35,477 nucleotides of DNA from Chloroflexota bacterium. GTDB taxonomy: Bacteria > Chloroflexota > Dehalococcoidia > JACPQD01. The stretch covers positions 1-35,477 of the forward strand of contig JACPQD010000023.1 in NCBI GenBank assembly GCA_016190665.1. Direction: 5' to 3'. The translations under genes were made by a program, and so were the position numbers. Shown here one piece after another: positions 14,629 through 22,373 of the stretch (position 1 is its first letter; each line of letters begins with the position of its first letter). Below the pieces are notes generated by a model. That model was not told the origin of the DNA, searched no databases, and saw nothing but the letters and a program-made list of their open reading frames with translations.

Positions 14629-14715
14629 TGGCGTCCTCCAGCCTCCATCATTGACCTTTCTGGCCATCGCCCGCCAGCAAAGACGTGCCCTGTGCATCCG
14701 GCTGACTAAAGAGTT

Positions 14716-14721
14716 ATTATA
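14716..14721 (-). promoter_or_regulatory. Consensus -10 box for the MFS gene
   Basis: On the minus strand TATAAT lies at 14721-14716, about 90 bases upstream of the MFS start and in the divergent gap 14629-14774. No good -35 is present at 15-18 bases, so strength is uncertain. Confidence 0.35.
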
Positions 14722-14774
14722 CATGCATCGCGATTCGATGCGTGACGAATCTGTTTTCAGCTCGGCAGGGCCGC

Positions 14775-17417
14775 ATGTCCTTTACGTCACCATTAGTAGT
14801 CCCCCTCCGCGGCCTGGACCGCTCTTCGCTCGCCCTGACCGGAGGCAAGGCAGCCAATCTTGGCGAGCTGATGAGGGCGGGCTTCAACGTGCCCGACGGC
14901 TTCTGCGTGACAACCGAGGCGTACAAGCTGGTGGCCGGCTCACAGGGAATTGGCTCGCGCCTGCCGGACTTGCTTGCTGGCCTCGAAAAAGCGGGCGACT
15001 CCGCCGGCGCCGCGATCCGGGAGCTACTCTGCCAGGCCGCCATCCCAAATGATATTCGGCGGGAGGTGGTGGCTGCCTACCAGCCTCTGGCCGCCTATCC
15101 GGTCGCCGTGCGCTCGTCGGCCACGGCGGAGGACCTGCCGGAGGCCTCTTTCGCCGGGCAGCAGGAGACTTACCTCGACATCCTCGGCGAAGAGGCTCTG
15201 CTGGAGGCGTTACGGCGCTGCTGGGCGTCCCTCTGGACCGACCGGGCTATTGCCTACCGCCAGCGCCACGGCATCCCCCAAACCAGCGTCTCGCTGGCGG
15301 TGGTGGTGCAGCGCATGGTGGCGGCGGAGGCCGGGGGCGTGATGTTCACGGCCAACCCGGTCTCGGGTAAACGCACTGAGGTGACCATCGAGGCCAGCCT
15401 GGGCCTGGGCGATGCCGTGGTCAGCGGGCTCGTGTCGCCAGACAGCTATGTGGTCGAGAAGCGCACCCTGAGTCTCATTTCAAGGGAAGTGTCCGCCAAA
15501 ACCGTGCAGGTCACTCCGGTCCCCGGCGGGGGCACGGCTAAAGTGGAAGTGCCGGATGACGCCAGCAGCGTCGAGGCTCTGCCCGATGACGCCATCATCG
15601 AGTTGGCCCGTCTGGGCCTGAAGATCGAGGAGCATTTCGGTTGGCCCCAGGACGTGGAGTGGGCCTTTTCCGGCGGCGAGCTTTACTTCGTGCAGAGCCG
15701 TCCCATCACCTCCCTCTATCCGGCGCCACCGAACGCCCCGGAAGGGGAGCTACATGTGTACGTTTCCGCCAACTTCTTCCAGGGCATTGTTGAGCCCTTG
15801 ACCCCCATGGGCGCCTGCGTCTTCACGGTAACCGGGCAGGTGCTGAGGACCGGGCCCCGCTTGGTCGTGCTGGGTGGCCGCATCTTCGCGGACTTCACAA
15901 CCATGTTGAGGACAAGGCCCTGGAGAGACATGCTGCTGCGGTTTTCCCTGCCACAGATCGACCCGGTAGCCGGTCGCATCGTCGAGCGCTTGTTGGCCGA
16001 CCCACGGCTCCGGCCCGTCAGGCAAAGCGCAAGAGGTGCGGCGCGGAAGCTGCTGGCCCGCTATTGGCGGACCATCCTCCCTATCCTCGCCAGGGTCGCA
16101 TCCAGCGTGGCCTTCCCGGCGGCGGCGCGGCGGCGCGTAACTGAAAAAGTCGTCCCCCGGCTCGCTGCACTCCGGGAGGAGGCTTACGCGCCCAGGGCGC
16201 TGGGCCAGCAGGCCGAGTTCGTCCAGCGCTTTACACGCGATGGGCTGAGGGAGGTGTTCTTCCCCCACCTCATTCCCCTGGTGGCTGGCGGCATGCTCTG
16301 CTTGAAGCGGGCGGAGGCCTTGGTGCACGAATGGGGCCTGGATGAGCGTCTCATGACGGTGGCCCGACAGGGCCTTCCGCACAATATGACCACAACGATG
16401 GACCTGGAGCTGTGGGCCCTGGCGCAAAGGCTGAGAGCGGACGCTGCATCTCGAGAAGCGCTGACGACGGGCGGACCCCCGGCCCTGGCGGTGCGCTATT
16501 TCGAAGGCGCCCTTCCGGAGACAGCCCAGCGGGGAATAGCGGCCTTTCTGGCCCGCTACGGGCACCGCGGCCTGCGGGAGATAGACATCGGCGTCCCACG
16601 GTGGAAAGACGACCCCGCTTACCTCTTTGGCATTCTGCAGAACTACCTCGCCCTGGAAGACCAGGAGAAGGCGCCAGACCGCCACTTCGCCGCTCAAGCG
16701 GCGGCAGGCGAGCGGGCCGTCGCTGAGCTGGTCGCCCAGGCTCGTCGGCTGCCCGGTGGATGGCTCAAGGCGGCCATGCTGGGCTTCTTCCTGCGACGGT
16801 ATCGCCAACTGGGCGGATTGCGGGAGACGCCCAAGTTCTATGTGGTATGGATGTTTGAGGCCCTGCGCGACATGCTTCTGGGCGCGGGCAGGGAGCTTAC
16901 CAAACTGGGCCGCCTCGACCAGCCCGAAGACATCTTCTTTTTGACTATCGATGACCAGTGGAACGACGGCGGCCTGGACCTGCGGAAGCTTGTCGTTGAC
17001 CGGCGTCGCGCCTACGAGACCGAGTTGCATCGGCGCCGCCCGCCTCACGTCATCACCAGCGAGGGCGAGGCCTTTTACGGTGAGGCGCTGGCCGCCGGCG
17101 AGAACATGCTGGCCGGCACGGGTGTATCCCCTGGGGTGGCCAGGGGCAAGGCCAGGGTAGTCCATAACCCGGCCGGAGCGCGGCTGGAGCCCGGTGAGAT
17201 TCTGGTGGCCCCCTCCACCGATCCCGCCTGGACGCCCTTGTTCCTGACGGCGGGTGGGCTTATTATGGAGGCTGGGGGGATGATGTCGCATGGCGCCATA
17301 GTCGCCCGCGAGTACGGCATCCCCGCCGTGGTCGGCATCCCCGAGGCGACAAACCATATCGCCCCCGGCCAGGAGGTGGAGGTGGATGGCAACCAGGGGC
17401 TGGTGAGAATAAGCTAA
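14775..17417 (+). CDS. PEP synthase/rifampicin phosphotransferase-like dikinase
   Basis: 880-aa cytoplasmic enzyme. Residues 1 to about 320 are the ATP-grasp PEP/pyruvate-binding domain (GGKAANLGELMRAGFNVPDG; VRSSATAEDLPEASFAGQQE). The last about 95 residues are the swivelling phospho-His domain (GVSPGVARGKARVV; GGMMSHGAIVAREYGIPAVV), with H839 as the expected phosphate carrier. The middle, about 330-780, begins VYVSANFFQGIVEPLTPMGA. The PEP-binding TIM barrel of true PEP synthase is absent. This ATP-grasp/middle/His order and length match rifampicin phosphotransferase (RPH), which passes the beta-phosphate of ATP to the antibiotic; the natural acceptor here is unknown. ATG 14775 has AGGG upstream; GTG 14742 is an alternative. 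Confidence 0.8.
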   Translation: MSFTSPLVVPLRGLDRSSLALTGGKAANLGELMRAGFNVPDGFCVTTEAYKLVAGSQGIGSRLPDLLAGLEKAGDSAGAAIRELLCQAAIPNDIRREVVAAYQPLAAYPVAVRSSATAEDLPEASFAGQQETYLDILGEEALLEALRRCWASLWTDRAIAYRQRHGIPQTSVSLAVVVQRMVAAEAGGVMFTANPVSGKRTEVTIEASLGLGDAVVSGLVSPDSYVVEKRTLSLISREVSAKTVQVTPVPGGGTAKVEVPDDASSVEALPDDAIIELARLGLKIEEHFGWPQDVEWAFSGGELYFVQSRPITSLYPAPPNAPEGELHVYVSANFFQGIVEPLTPMGACVFTVTGQVLRTGPRLVVLGGRIFADFTTMLRTRPWRDMLLRFSLPQIDPVAGRIVERLLADPRLRPVRQSARGAARKLLARYWRTILPILARVASSVAFPAAARRRVTEKVVPRLAALREEAYAPRALGQQAEFVQRFTRDGLREVFFPHLIPLVAGGMLCLKRAEALVHEWGLDERLMTVARQGLPHNMTTTMDLELWALAQRLRADAASREALTTGGPPALAVRYFEGALPETAQRGIAAFLARYGHRGLREIDIGVPRWKDDPAYLFGILQNYLALEDQEKAPDRHFAAQAAAGERAVAELVAQARRLPGGWLKAAMLGFFLRRYRQLGGLRETPKFYVVWMFEALRDMLLGAGRELTKLGRLDQPEDIFFLTIDDQWNDGGLDLRKLVVDRRRAYETELHRRRPPHVITSEGEAFYGEALAAGENMLAGTGVSPGVARGKARVVHNPAGARLEPGEILVAPSTDPAWTPLFLTAGGLIMEAGGMMSHGAIVAREYGIPAVVGIPEATNHIAPGQEVEVDGNQGLVRIS

Positions 17418-17551
17418 ATGATGAGTGCTGAATGATGAATGAAGAACGGTGAGATCATCGCCAATCGAATCTGCGTTTGACACCGTGGCGGCGCCGACTT
17501 AACATAGCGAGATACGGCAGGTTACGGCTTTCCCCATATGGAGGATAGGAA

Positions 17552-18400
17552 ATGGCCGCGGTTGCAATCGACTGGTACCTGATAGCGGCCTGGCTGTTGG
17601 GCCACGGCCTGCGGCTCATTCTTATTGCAGTCCTGGCCCTGGCGGTCTACGCGGCGCTGAAGAGGGCCGCCCCGCATATGTGCACGCTTATCGTTAAAGG
17701 GGAGGAGGAGCACCCGGAAGAAATTGCCAAGCGCTCGGCCACCTTGTGTCACTTCACAATTAGAATCGGCGCCATCGCCATCTCCCTGGCGGCCGCTTTC
17801 ATGGCGCTATCCGTGCTTGAACTGGACATCGCCCCGGTCCTGGCGGGCGTGGGCATCGTCGGCATCGCCGTGGGCTTCGGGGCGCAGAGCCTGGTGAAAG
17901 ATATCATGAGCGGCGTATTCATTCTGGTGGAAAACCAGTTCCGCAAGGGAGATGTGGTCAAGGTGGCCGGGGTATCGGGACTGGTGGAGGAGGTGGGGCT
18001 CAGGCGTACTGTGCTGCGCGACCTGGACGGCACGGTCCACACCATCCCCAACGGGGAAATTCGAGTGGCAAGCAACCTCACCCGGGGCTGGTCTCAAGTG
18101 AACATGAACGTCACCGTAGCTTACAAAGAGGACCTGGACAGGGTGATCGAAGTTATCGACCGGGTGGGAAGGGAGCTGGCGACTGATAAGGAATATGCTC
18201 CCCTGGTGCTCGAAGCGCCTCACGTCCTGAGAGTCGACGAGTTTCAGGAATCGGGCATAGCCATCAAGGTCCTGGGCAAGACCCGTCCCATCAAACAGTG
18301 GGAGGTCATGGGGGAGCTGAGGCGCCGTCTTAAGAAAGCCTTCGACGAAGAGGGCATCGAGATCCCCTTCCCCCACCGGGTGGTGATAAAACGGGAATGA
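17552..18400 (+). CDS. Small-conductance mechanosensitive ion channel (MscS family)
   Basis: 282-aa inner-membrane channel that opens on hypo-osmotic stress to release small solutes. About three hydrophobic segments precede the pore helix and the MscS signature GIAVGFGAQSLVKDIMSGVF, followed by ILVENQFRKGDVVKVAG of the beta domain. A cytoplasmic alpha/beta domain ends in FPHRVVIKRE. The length is close to E. coli MscS (286 aa). The start ATG 17552 has GGAGG 7 bases upstream. It lies upstream of the trehalose genes, separated by a repeat element; together they suggest coping with osmotic shifts. Confidence 0.9.
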   Translation: MAAVAIDWYLIAAWLLGHGLRLILIAVLALAVYAALKRAAPHMCTLIVKGEEEHPEEIAKRSATLCHFTIRIGAIAISLAAAFMALSVLELDIAPVLAGVGIVGIAVGFGAQSLVKDIMSGVFILVENQFRKGDVVKVAGVSGLVEEVGLRRTVLRDLDGTVHTIPNGEIRVASNLTRGWSQVNMNVTVAYKEDLDRVIEVIDRVGRELATDKEYAPLVLEAPHVLRVDEFQESGIAIKVLGKTRPIKQWEVMGELRRRLKKAFDEEGIEIPFPHRVVIKRE

Positions 18401-18421
18401 TGAGTGATGAGTGATGAGTGA
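18397..18421 (+). repeat. Short tandem repeat TGATGAG
   Basis: Three to four copies of the 7-base unit (TGATGAG/TGATGAG/TGATGAG) begin at the mscS stop codon (TGA 18398-18400) and run into the gap. Such TGATGAATG/TGATGAGTG runs recur at 11722-11750, 11883-11913 and 17417-17447, always beside a stop or in a gap. Confidence 0.45.
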
Positions 18422-18456
18422 CGAACCGTCCATGCCGGTTGACACCGGCACCACCA

Positions 18457-18550
18457 GGTATGAAAATCGTGTTTCTATACCCCGCACTGAAGTACGGGGT
18501 ATACCGCGTACTTTAGTGCGCGGTATGTGTAAGCTTCCCATTTTCATACC
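18457..18550 (+). repeat. Palindromic MITE-like element, copy B, with perfect terminal inverted repeats
   Basis: 94-bp element with 11-bp perfect ends GGTATGAAAAT (18457-18467) and ATTTTCATACC (18540-18550). Inside are two palindromes: TATACCCCG (18476-18484)/CGGGGTATA (18495-18503) and ATACCGCG (18501-18508)/CGCGGTAT (18519-18526), which overlap at ATA. The second is an imperfect inverted copy of the first. Copy A at 1948-2062 shares both palindromes. It has no coding capacity, so any mobility would be in trans. It lies in the gap before otsB. Confidence 0.8.
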
Positions 18551-18602
18551 AATGATGAGGATGAACGAGAAATGCTGAAAGCTGAAAGCTGGATGCTGAG
18601 CG

Positions 18603-19409
18603 ATGAGTCCTGACAACCTCTTCCAGCACCTGGATGAAGTGGAAGCGCTGCTCGCGCGATGCCCTTTTGGCCTCATCACCGATGTCGATGGCACCATCAG
18701 CGAGATCGCCCCTTCACCGGCGGAAGCCCGGGTCTCACCCCGCTGCCGCGAGGCGCTCGCCCGCCTGGTGGACAAGCTGGCTGTGGTCGCTGCCATCTCG
18801 GGTCGGCCGGCGCTGGAGGCTCGGGAGATGGTAGGAGTGGAGGGGATGGTCTACCTCGGCAACCATGGCCTGGAATGGGTCAACGAGATCGGAAAGCTGG
18901 AGTTCAGTCCCAGGGCCGAGGAATACCGCGACCAGGTGAAGTTGGCGCTTCGCGAGATCAGCAACGTTGAATGCTGCCCCGGCGTCCTGTTGGAGGACAA
19001 GGGGCTCACCGGTGCCGTCCACTACCGTATGGCCTCGGACCCGGAAGACGCCCGGCGGGACATCCTGATTTCTATCGCTCTCTCACCATCGGCCAGCGGC
19101 CTGAGGATCACCCAGGGACGCAAGGTGATAGAGCTCCGGCCGCCAATCGACCTCAACAAAGGCTTCGCCGTGGAATGGTTGATGCGGGAGCACGGCCTCA
19201 GCGGAGCCATCTACGTGGGCGATGACCTCACCGATGTGGATGCCTTCGGCGCCCTTCACGCTCTGAGCCGGGGAGCGTTTCGGGGCCTGGCCCTGGCAGT
19301 GGCAAGCGGGGAATCGCCGCTTCCGCTGCTGGAAAACGCGGACTATGTCCTTGAGGGGGTTTCTGAGGTAGAGCGGTTCCTGGAGTGGCTGGCTGAGAAG
19401 CTAAGCTAG
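18603..19409 (+). CDS. otsB: Trehalose-6-phosphate phosphatase
   Basis: 268-aa HAD-family phosphatase that converts trehalose-6-phosphate to trehalose. The first HAD motif is D27-V-D29-G-T (nucleophile D27, acid/base D29). The second is AAISGRP. The Mg-binding motif IV is G206-D-D-L-T-D211 (YVGDDLTDVDAF). KVIELRPPIDLNKGFAVEWL is the T6P-phosphatase motif with the conserved Lys and cap-domain signature. The length is typical for bacterial OtsB. The start at 18603 has no good Shine-Dalgarno. The 3' end overlaps that of otsA, which is on the opposite strand, by 9 bases. Together they form the OtsA-OtsB trehalose pathway, arranged convergently. Confidence 0.93.
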   Translation: MSPDNLFQHLDEVEALLARCPFGLITDVDGTISEIAPSPAEARVSPRCREALARLVDKLAVVAAISGRPALEAREMVGVEGMVYLGNHGLEWVNEIGKLEFSPRAEEYRDQVKLALREISNVECCPGVLLEDKGLTGAVHYRMASDPEDARRDILISIALSPSASGLRITQGRKVIELRPPIDLNKGFAVEWLMREHGLSGAIYVGDDLTDVDAFGALHALSRGAFRGLALAVASGESPLPLLENADYVLEGVSEVERFLEWLAEKLS

Positions 19410-20921
19410 GGTCATCATATCCTCGAACTGACGGGTCAGCCAGTTGAGCAAGTCCTCCCCCTCTATTGCCTTTTTCAAGGCGGCCGCCCTGCTGCTTCTC
19501 TCCTCGGCGGACATGGTCAGGGCAGCGTACAGCGCGCGGCACGTGCCTTCCAGGTCAGCCGCCGCGATGGTAAGCACACTGTCTTTGAGCTGCTCGTGAG
19601 CGCCCACCGAATCCGAGAGCACCAGGACGCCATCTCGATTGTTGACCGTCGGCCCTTCCTTGGCCACCAGGTTCATGCCGTCAATCACAGCGTTTACCAG
19701 GAGCACGTCGTAGAGCCGCATTCCCGCGATGGCTTGCAGGTAATTGTTCTCGTAGAAGACTTCGATGGGCTTCCACCCGTCTTTCCCGTACCTGGCGTTG
19801 ATGGCCTCCACGAGGGCAGTTATCTCCTCGTTGTATCTCTGATATTGCCGGATGTGGGTCCGCGATGGGACCAGGAAGGCGAGGAACTTGACCTTTCCGA
19901 CCAGGTCCGGATGGCTCTCCAACAGCATCTCGAAGGCCCTGAAGCCGCGCACTATGTTCTTGCTCGGCTCCGCCCGGTCGACGCGAACGATGGTGTGCTC
20001 ACCGCAGTGGGAGCGCAGCCGCTCCTCGTACTCCCGCACGCGCGATGAGCGGGCGGTGCGCTGAAGCTCCGACACGTCTATGGAGATTGGATAAGGGTTG
20101 ACCGAGGTGAGATGGCCGTTGTGCCAGACTTTGCGTCGCCGATAGTCCACCTCCGCCTTCTCCAGGAAGGTGTCGCAAGTGAGGAGAAAGTTACGGGCAT
20201 CCACCAGCGTCTGGAGGCCAACGATATCATTAGCGCACATGTTTTCATGAATGGCGATTCTCATGGCCTGGGGAAGGAGCTGCCAATAGCGTGGCGCCGG
20301 CCAGGGAATGTGCGTGAAATGCTGCAGGATTGCGTTGGGCACCTGGCTGCGGATTTGGCCCGCCGCGAGATAGAGGTGGTAGTCCTGGAGCATGATGAAA
20401 GGTGCGGCCTCATCATCCCTGATCTCTTCCCGCACCGAATCGGCGAAGGCCTGGTTCACCGGGACATAGCCGTTTTCCCAGGCATCGTAGATAGCCGCGT
20501 TTATGTTGGGCGTGCGCGCTGCGTTCCACATGTAATGCTGGAGGAACCAGAGGAGGGGATTGCAGAAGACATTGTAATACTTGTGGTAGGCTGGCCTGGG
20601 GCAGACAACAAACTTGAGGAGGAAGTTCTGGCCGGGGATCGGCGACTTTATGGGAGCGCCGCCGGACTTTTCGGCGGCCAGACGGTCCCCCTCGCTCATA
20701 GTGGCCGCGACCCACGTCAGCTCGGCGTACTGGCTGGCTGCGCTCAAAGCGGTAACCACGCCTCCGCTTCCCCGGCGCGCCTGGAGCTCGCCGTTCTCCC
20801 CCACCCGGTACTCCACGGGCCCACGGTTGCTGACCAGGATGAGCCGCCTTTGAGAGAACATCTCTTTGCACTGCTGGACAAAAGGGGCGATCCTGCTGTC
20901 GGAAGGGGGAGAAGTAGTCAT
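19401..20921 (-). CDS. otsA: Trehalose-6-phosphate synthase (GT20), variant motifs
   Basis: 506-aa cytoplasmic glycosyltransferase that makes trehalose-6-phosphate from a nucleotide-glucose and glucose-6-phosphate. Visible GT20 landmarks are LILVSNRGPVEYRV, GSGGVVTALSAA (N-terminal glycine loop), MLQDYHLYLA, and VIDGMNLVAKEG near the C-terminus. Two segments differ from E. coli OtsA: the usual HxPFP is HIPWPAPRYWQLLP, and RLDYTKGI is VDRAEPSKNIVRGF. This is a distinct subgroup, so donor or acceptor preference could differ (inference). I chose ATG at 20921 (MTTSPPSD..), the first with a normal spacing to AGGG; a longer reading to 20987 is possible. It converges with otsB with a 9-base overlap. 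Confidence 0.88.
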   Translation of the reverse strand: MTTSPPSDSRIAPFVQQCKEMFSQRRLILVSNRGPVEYRVGENGELQARRGSGGVVTALSAASQYAELTWVAATMSEGDRLAAEKSGGAPIKSPIPGQNFLLKFVVCPRPAYHKYYNVFCNPLLWFLQHYMWNAARTPNINAAIYDAWENGYVPVNQAFADSVREEIRDDEAAPFIMLQDYHLYLAAGQIRSQVPNAILQHFTHIPWPAPRYWQLLPQAMRIAIHENMCANDIVGLQTLVDARNFLLTCDTFLEKAEVDYRRRKVWHNGHLTSVNPYPISIDVSELQRTARSSRVREYEERLRSHCGEHTIVRVDRAEPSKNIVRGFRAFEMLLESHPDLVGKVKFLAFLVPSRTHIRQYQRYNEEITALVEAINARYGKDGWKPIEVFYENNYLQAIAGMRLYDVLLVNAVIDGMNLVAKEGPTVNNRDGVLVLSDSVGAHEQLKDSVLTIAAADLEGTCRALYAALTMSAEERSSRAAALKKAIEGEDLLNWLTRQFEDMMTLA

Positions 20922-20977
20922 TTTCTGAATCCCTATCGGGGAACTGGCCGTCTCGACGAGTCCAAAAGCCAATCTAA

Positions 20978-21006
20978 CACTTAGCACAGGCGGCCGGCGT
21001 TGTCAA
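20978..21006 (-). promoter_or_regulatory. Weak promoter candidate for otsA
   Basis: On the minus strand TTGACA (21006-21001) is followed after 17 bases by TAAGTG (20983-20978), about 57 bases upstream of the otsA ATG. The -35 is perfect but the -10 is poor. The 295-bp gap 20922-21216 otherwise holds GCTGAAAGCTGA-type repeats (21107-21150) and no gene. Confidence 0.3.
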
Positions 21007-21216
21007 GGGGCGCGGCGATACACTCAAAGTGGCCCGCAACGGTTGACGCCGCTCGCTCCGCAGGGTATCATTCTCAAATGGCTGTTAGCTATCAGCGGTC
21101 GGCAGAATGATGACTGCTGAAAGCTGACGGCTGACGGTTGGTGGCTGAAAGGCGCGCGCAACTTTACTTGTATGGTGTTAAGTCCGGGCTAGCGGGGCAT
21201 CACGATAGAAAACTCA

Positions 21217-22113
21217 TTGAAATATCTGCTCATCACCATGCGCCCCAAGCAGTGGACGAAGAACCTCATCGTTCTCCTGCCCCTGGTCTTCACCATCAAC
21301 TTGTACTGGCAGCCGCTCCGCCTGGACCAGTTCATCCCGGCTTTTCTCAAGGTGGCGCTGGCTTTTCTCCTCTTCTGTCTCATCTCCAGCAGCGACTATC
21401 TGGTCAACGACCTGGTGGACATGGAAAAAGACCGCGCCCACCCGGTGAAGAGGAACCGGCCCCTGGCCTCCGGAAAGCTGGGCAGGGGCTATGCCGTCGT
21501 CGCGGCGGCCGTCCTGGCGCTGGGAGCGCTATCGTTGGGTTTCGCCCTGTCTCCTGGCGTCGGGCTGGTGCTAAGCGGCTACCTGGTGGTCATGCTGGCC
21601 TATTCCTTCCTGTTGAAGCGAGTCGTCATTGTCGATGTGCTCACCATCGCTGGCGGTTTCGTGCTGCGCGCCGTGGGAGGGGCAGTGGTGCTGGCCGTTC
21701 CCATCTCTCCCTGGCTCTACATCGTCACTCTGCTGGGCGCGCTCTTCCTGGGCCTGGGCAAACGCCGCCATGAGCTTCTGATGTTGAACGACGGGGCAGA
21801 GAACCACCGCGGCACTCTGGGCGAGTACACGCCAGCGCTGGTGGAGGAGATGATCTCGGTAGTTACCTCCTCCACGGTCATCGCTTACAGCCTCTACACC
21901 TTCGTCGCGCCCAACCTGCCGCAGAATCACGCTATGATGCTCACCATCCCCTTTGTGCTCTACGGCGTCTTCCGTTACCTCTTCCTCATCCACCGTCGCA
22001 ACCTGGGCGGCAGCCCGGAGGAGATCCTTCTCACCGACGGCCCCCTCATCGCCGATATCCTTCTGTGGGCTTTCACGTCGCTGGCAATACTGGTGGTGTT
22101 CCGGGGAGGGTAG
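21217..22113 (+). CDS. UbiA-family prenyltransferase, decaprenyl-phosphate phosphoribosyltransferase-like
   Basis: 298-aa integral membrane protein with about 8-9 hydrophobic helices. The prenyl-phosphate/Mg-binding segment is YLVNDLVDMEKDRAHPVKRN followed by RPLASGKL. The K-R-x-R-P form, instead of the usual UbiA NDxxDxxxD followed by generic residues, is typical of decaprenyl-phosphate (5-phosphoribosyl) synthases, which join PRPP to a polyprenyl phosphate for cell-envelope sugar donors. The second acidic site lies in KRRHELLMLNDGAENHRGTL. The TTG start at 21217 gives the family-typical N-terminus (KYLLITMRPKQWTKN); an ATG at 21238 is also possible. An in-frame stop at 21190 limits upstream extension. 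No further pathway genes are beside it. Confidence 0.85.
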   Translation: MKYLLITMRPKQWTKNLIVLLPLVFTINLYWQPLRLDQFIPAFLKVALAFLLFCLISSSDYLVNDLVDMEKDRAHPVKRNRPLASGKLGRGYAVVAAAVLALGALSLGFALSPGVGLVLSGYLVVMLAYSFLLKRVVIVDVLTIAGGFVLRAVGGAVVLAVPISPWLYIVTLLGALFLGLGKRRHELLMLNDGAENHRGTLGEYTPALVEEMISVVTSSTVIAYSLYTFVAPNLPQNHAMMLTIPFVLYGVFRYLFLIHRRNLGGSPEEILLTDGPLIADILLWAFTSLAILVVFRGG

Positions 22114-22276
22114 CGGCCCACGAGTCCCCCGTAAATCCTCCCCCTTTTTCCAGCCCATGAAAGCGGCCTGTAGCCCGAGACAATCCTGTGTCTGCGTATG
22201 GACGATTTCGAAGCCGATTGTGGCCCCAGTGGCGCAATTGTGCCCGATTCAGCGTTGCATCGCCCTGAAGCATCTG

Positions 22277-22305
22277 TTGACAGCCCCGCCCGGCGGTGGT
22301 AGGCT
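22277..22305 (+). promoter_or_regulatory. Promoter of the large secreted hydrolase gene
   Basis: TTGACA (22277-22282), 17 bases, TAGGCT (22300-22305), about 70 bases before the ATG at 22374. A perfect -35 and a fair -10. The remainder of the gap 22114-22373 shows nothing else. Confidence 0.5.
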
Positions 22306-22373
22306 AGGGGTGCGAAGTTGGGGCTGTGTAGCTGGGGGGTAGCTCGCCGAGACGGCGAAGGCGGCCAAAAGCG

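Noticed and set aside
15750..17483. A 577-codon minus-strand open frame over the PEP-synthase-like gene
   Set aside because: No recognisable domain; antisense to strong ATP-grasp and phospho-His motifs.
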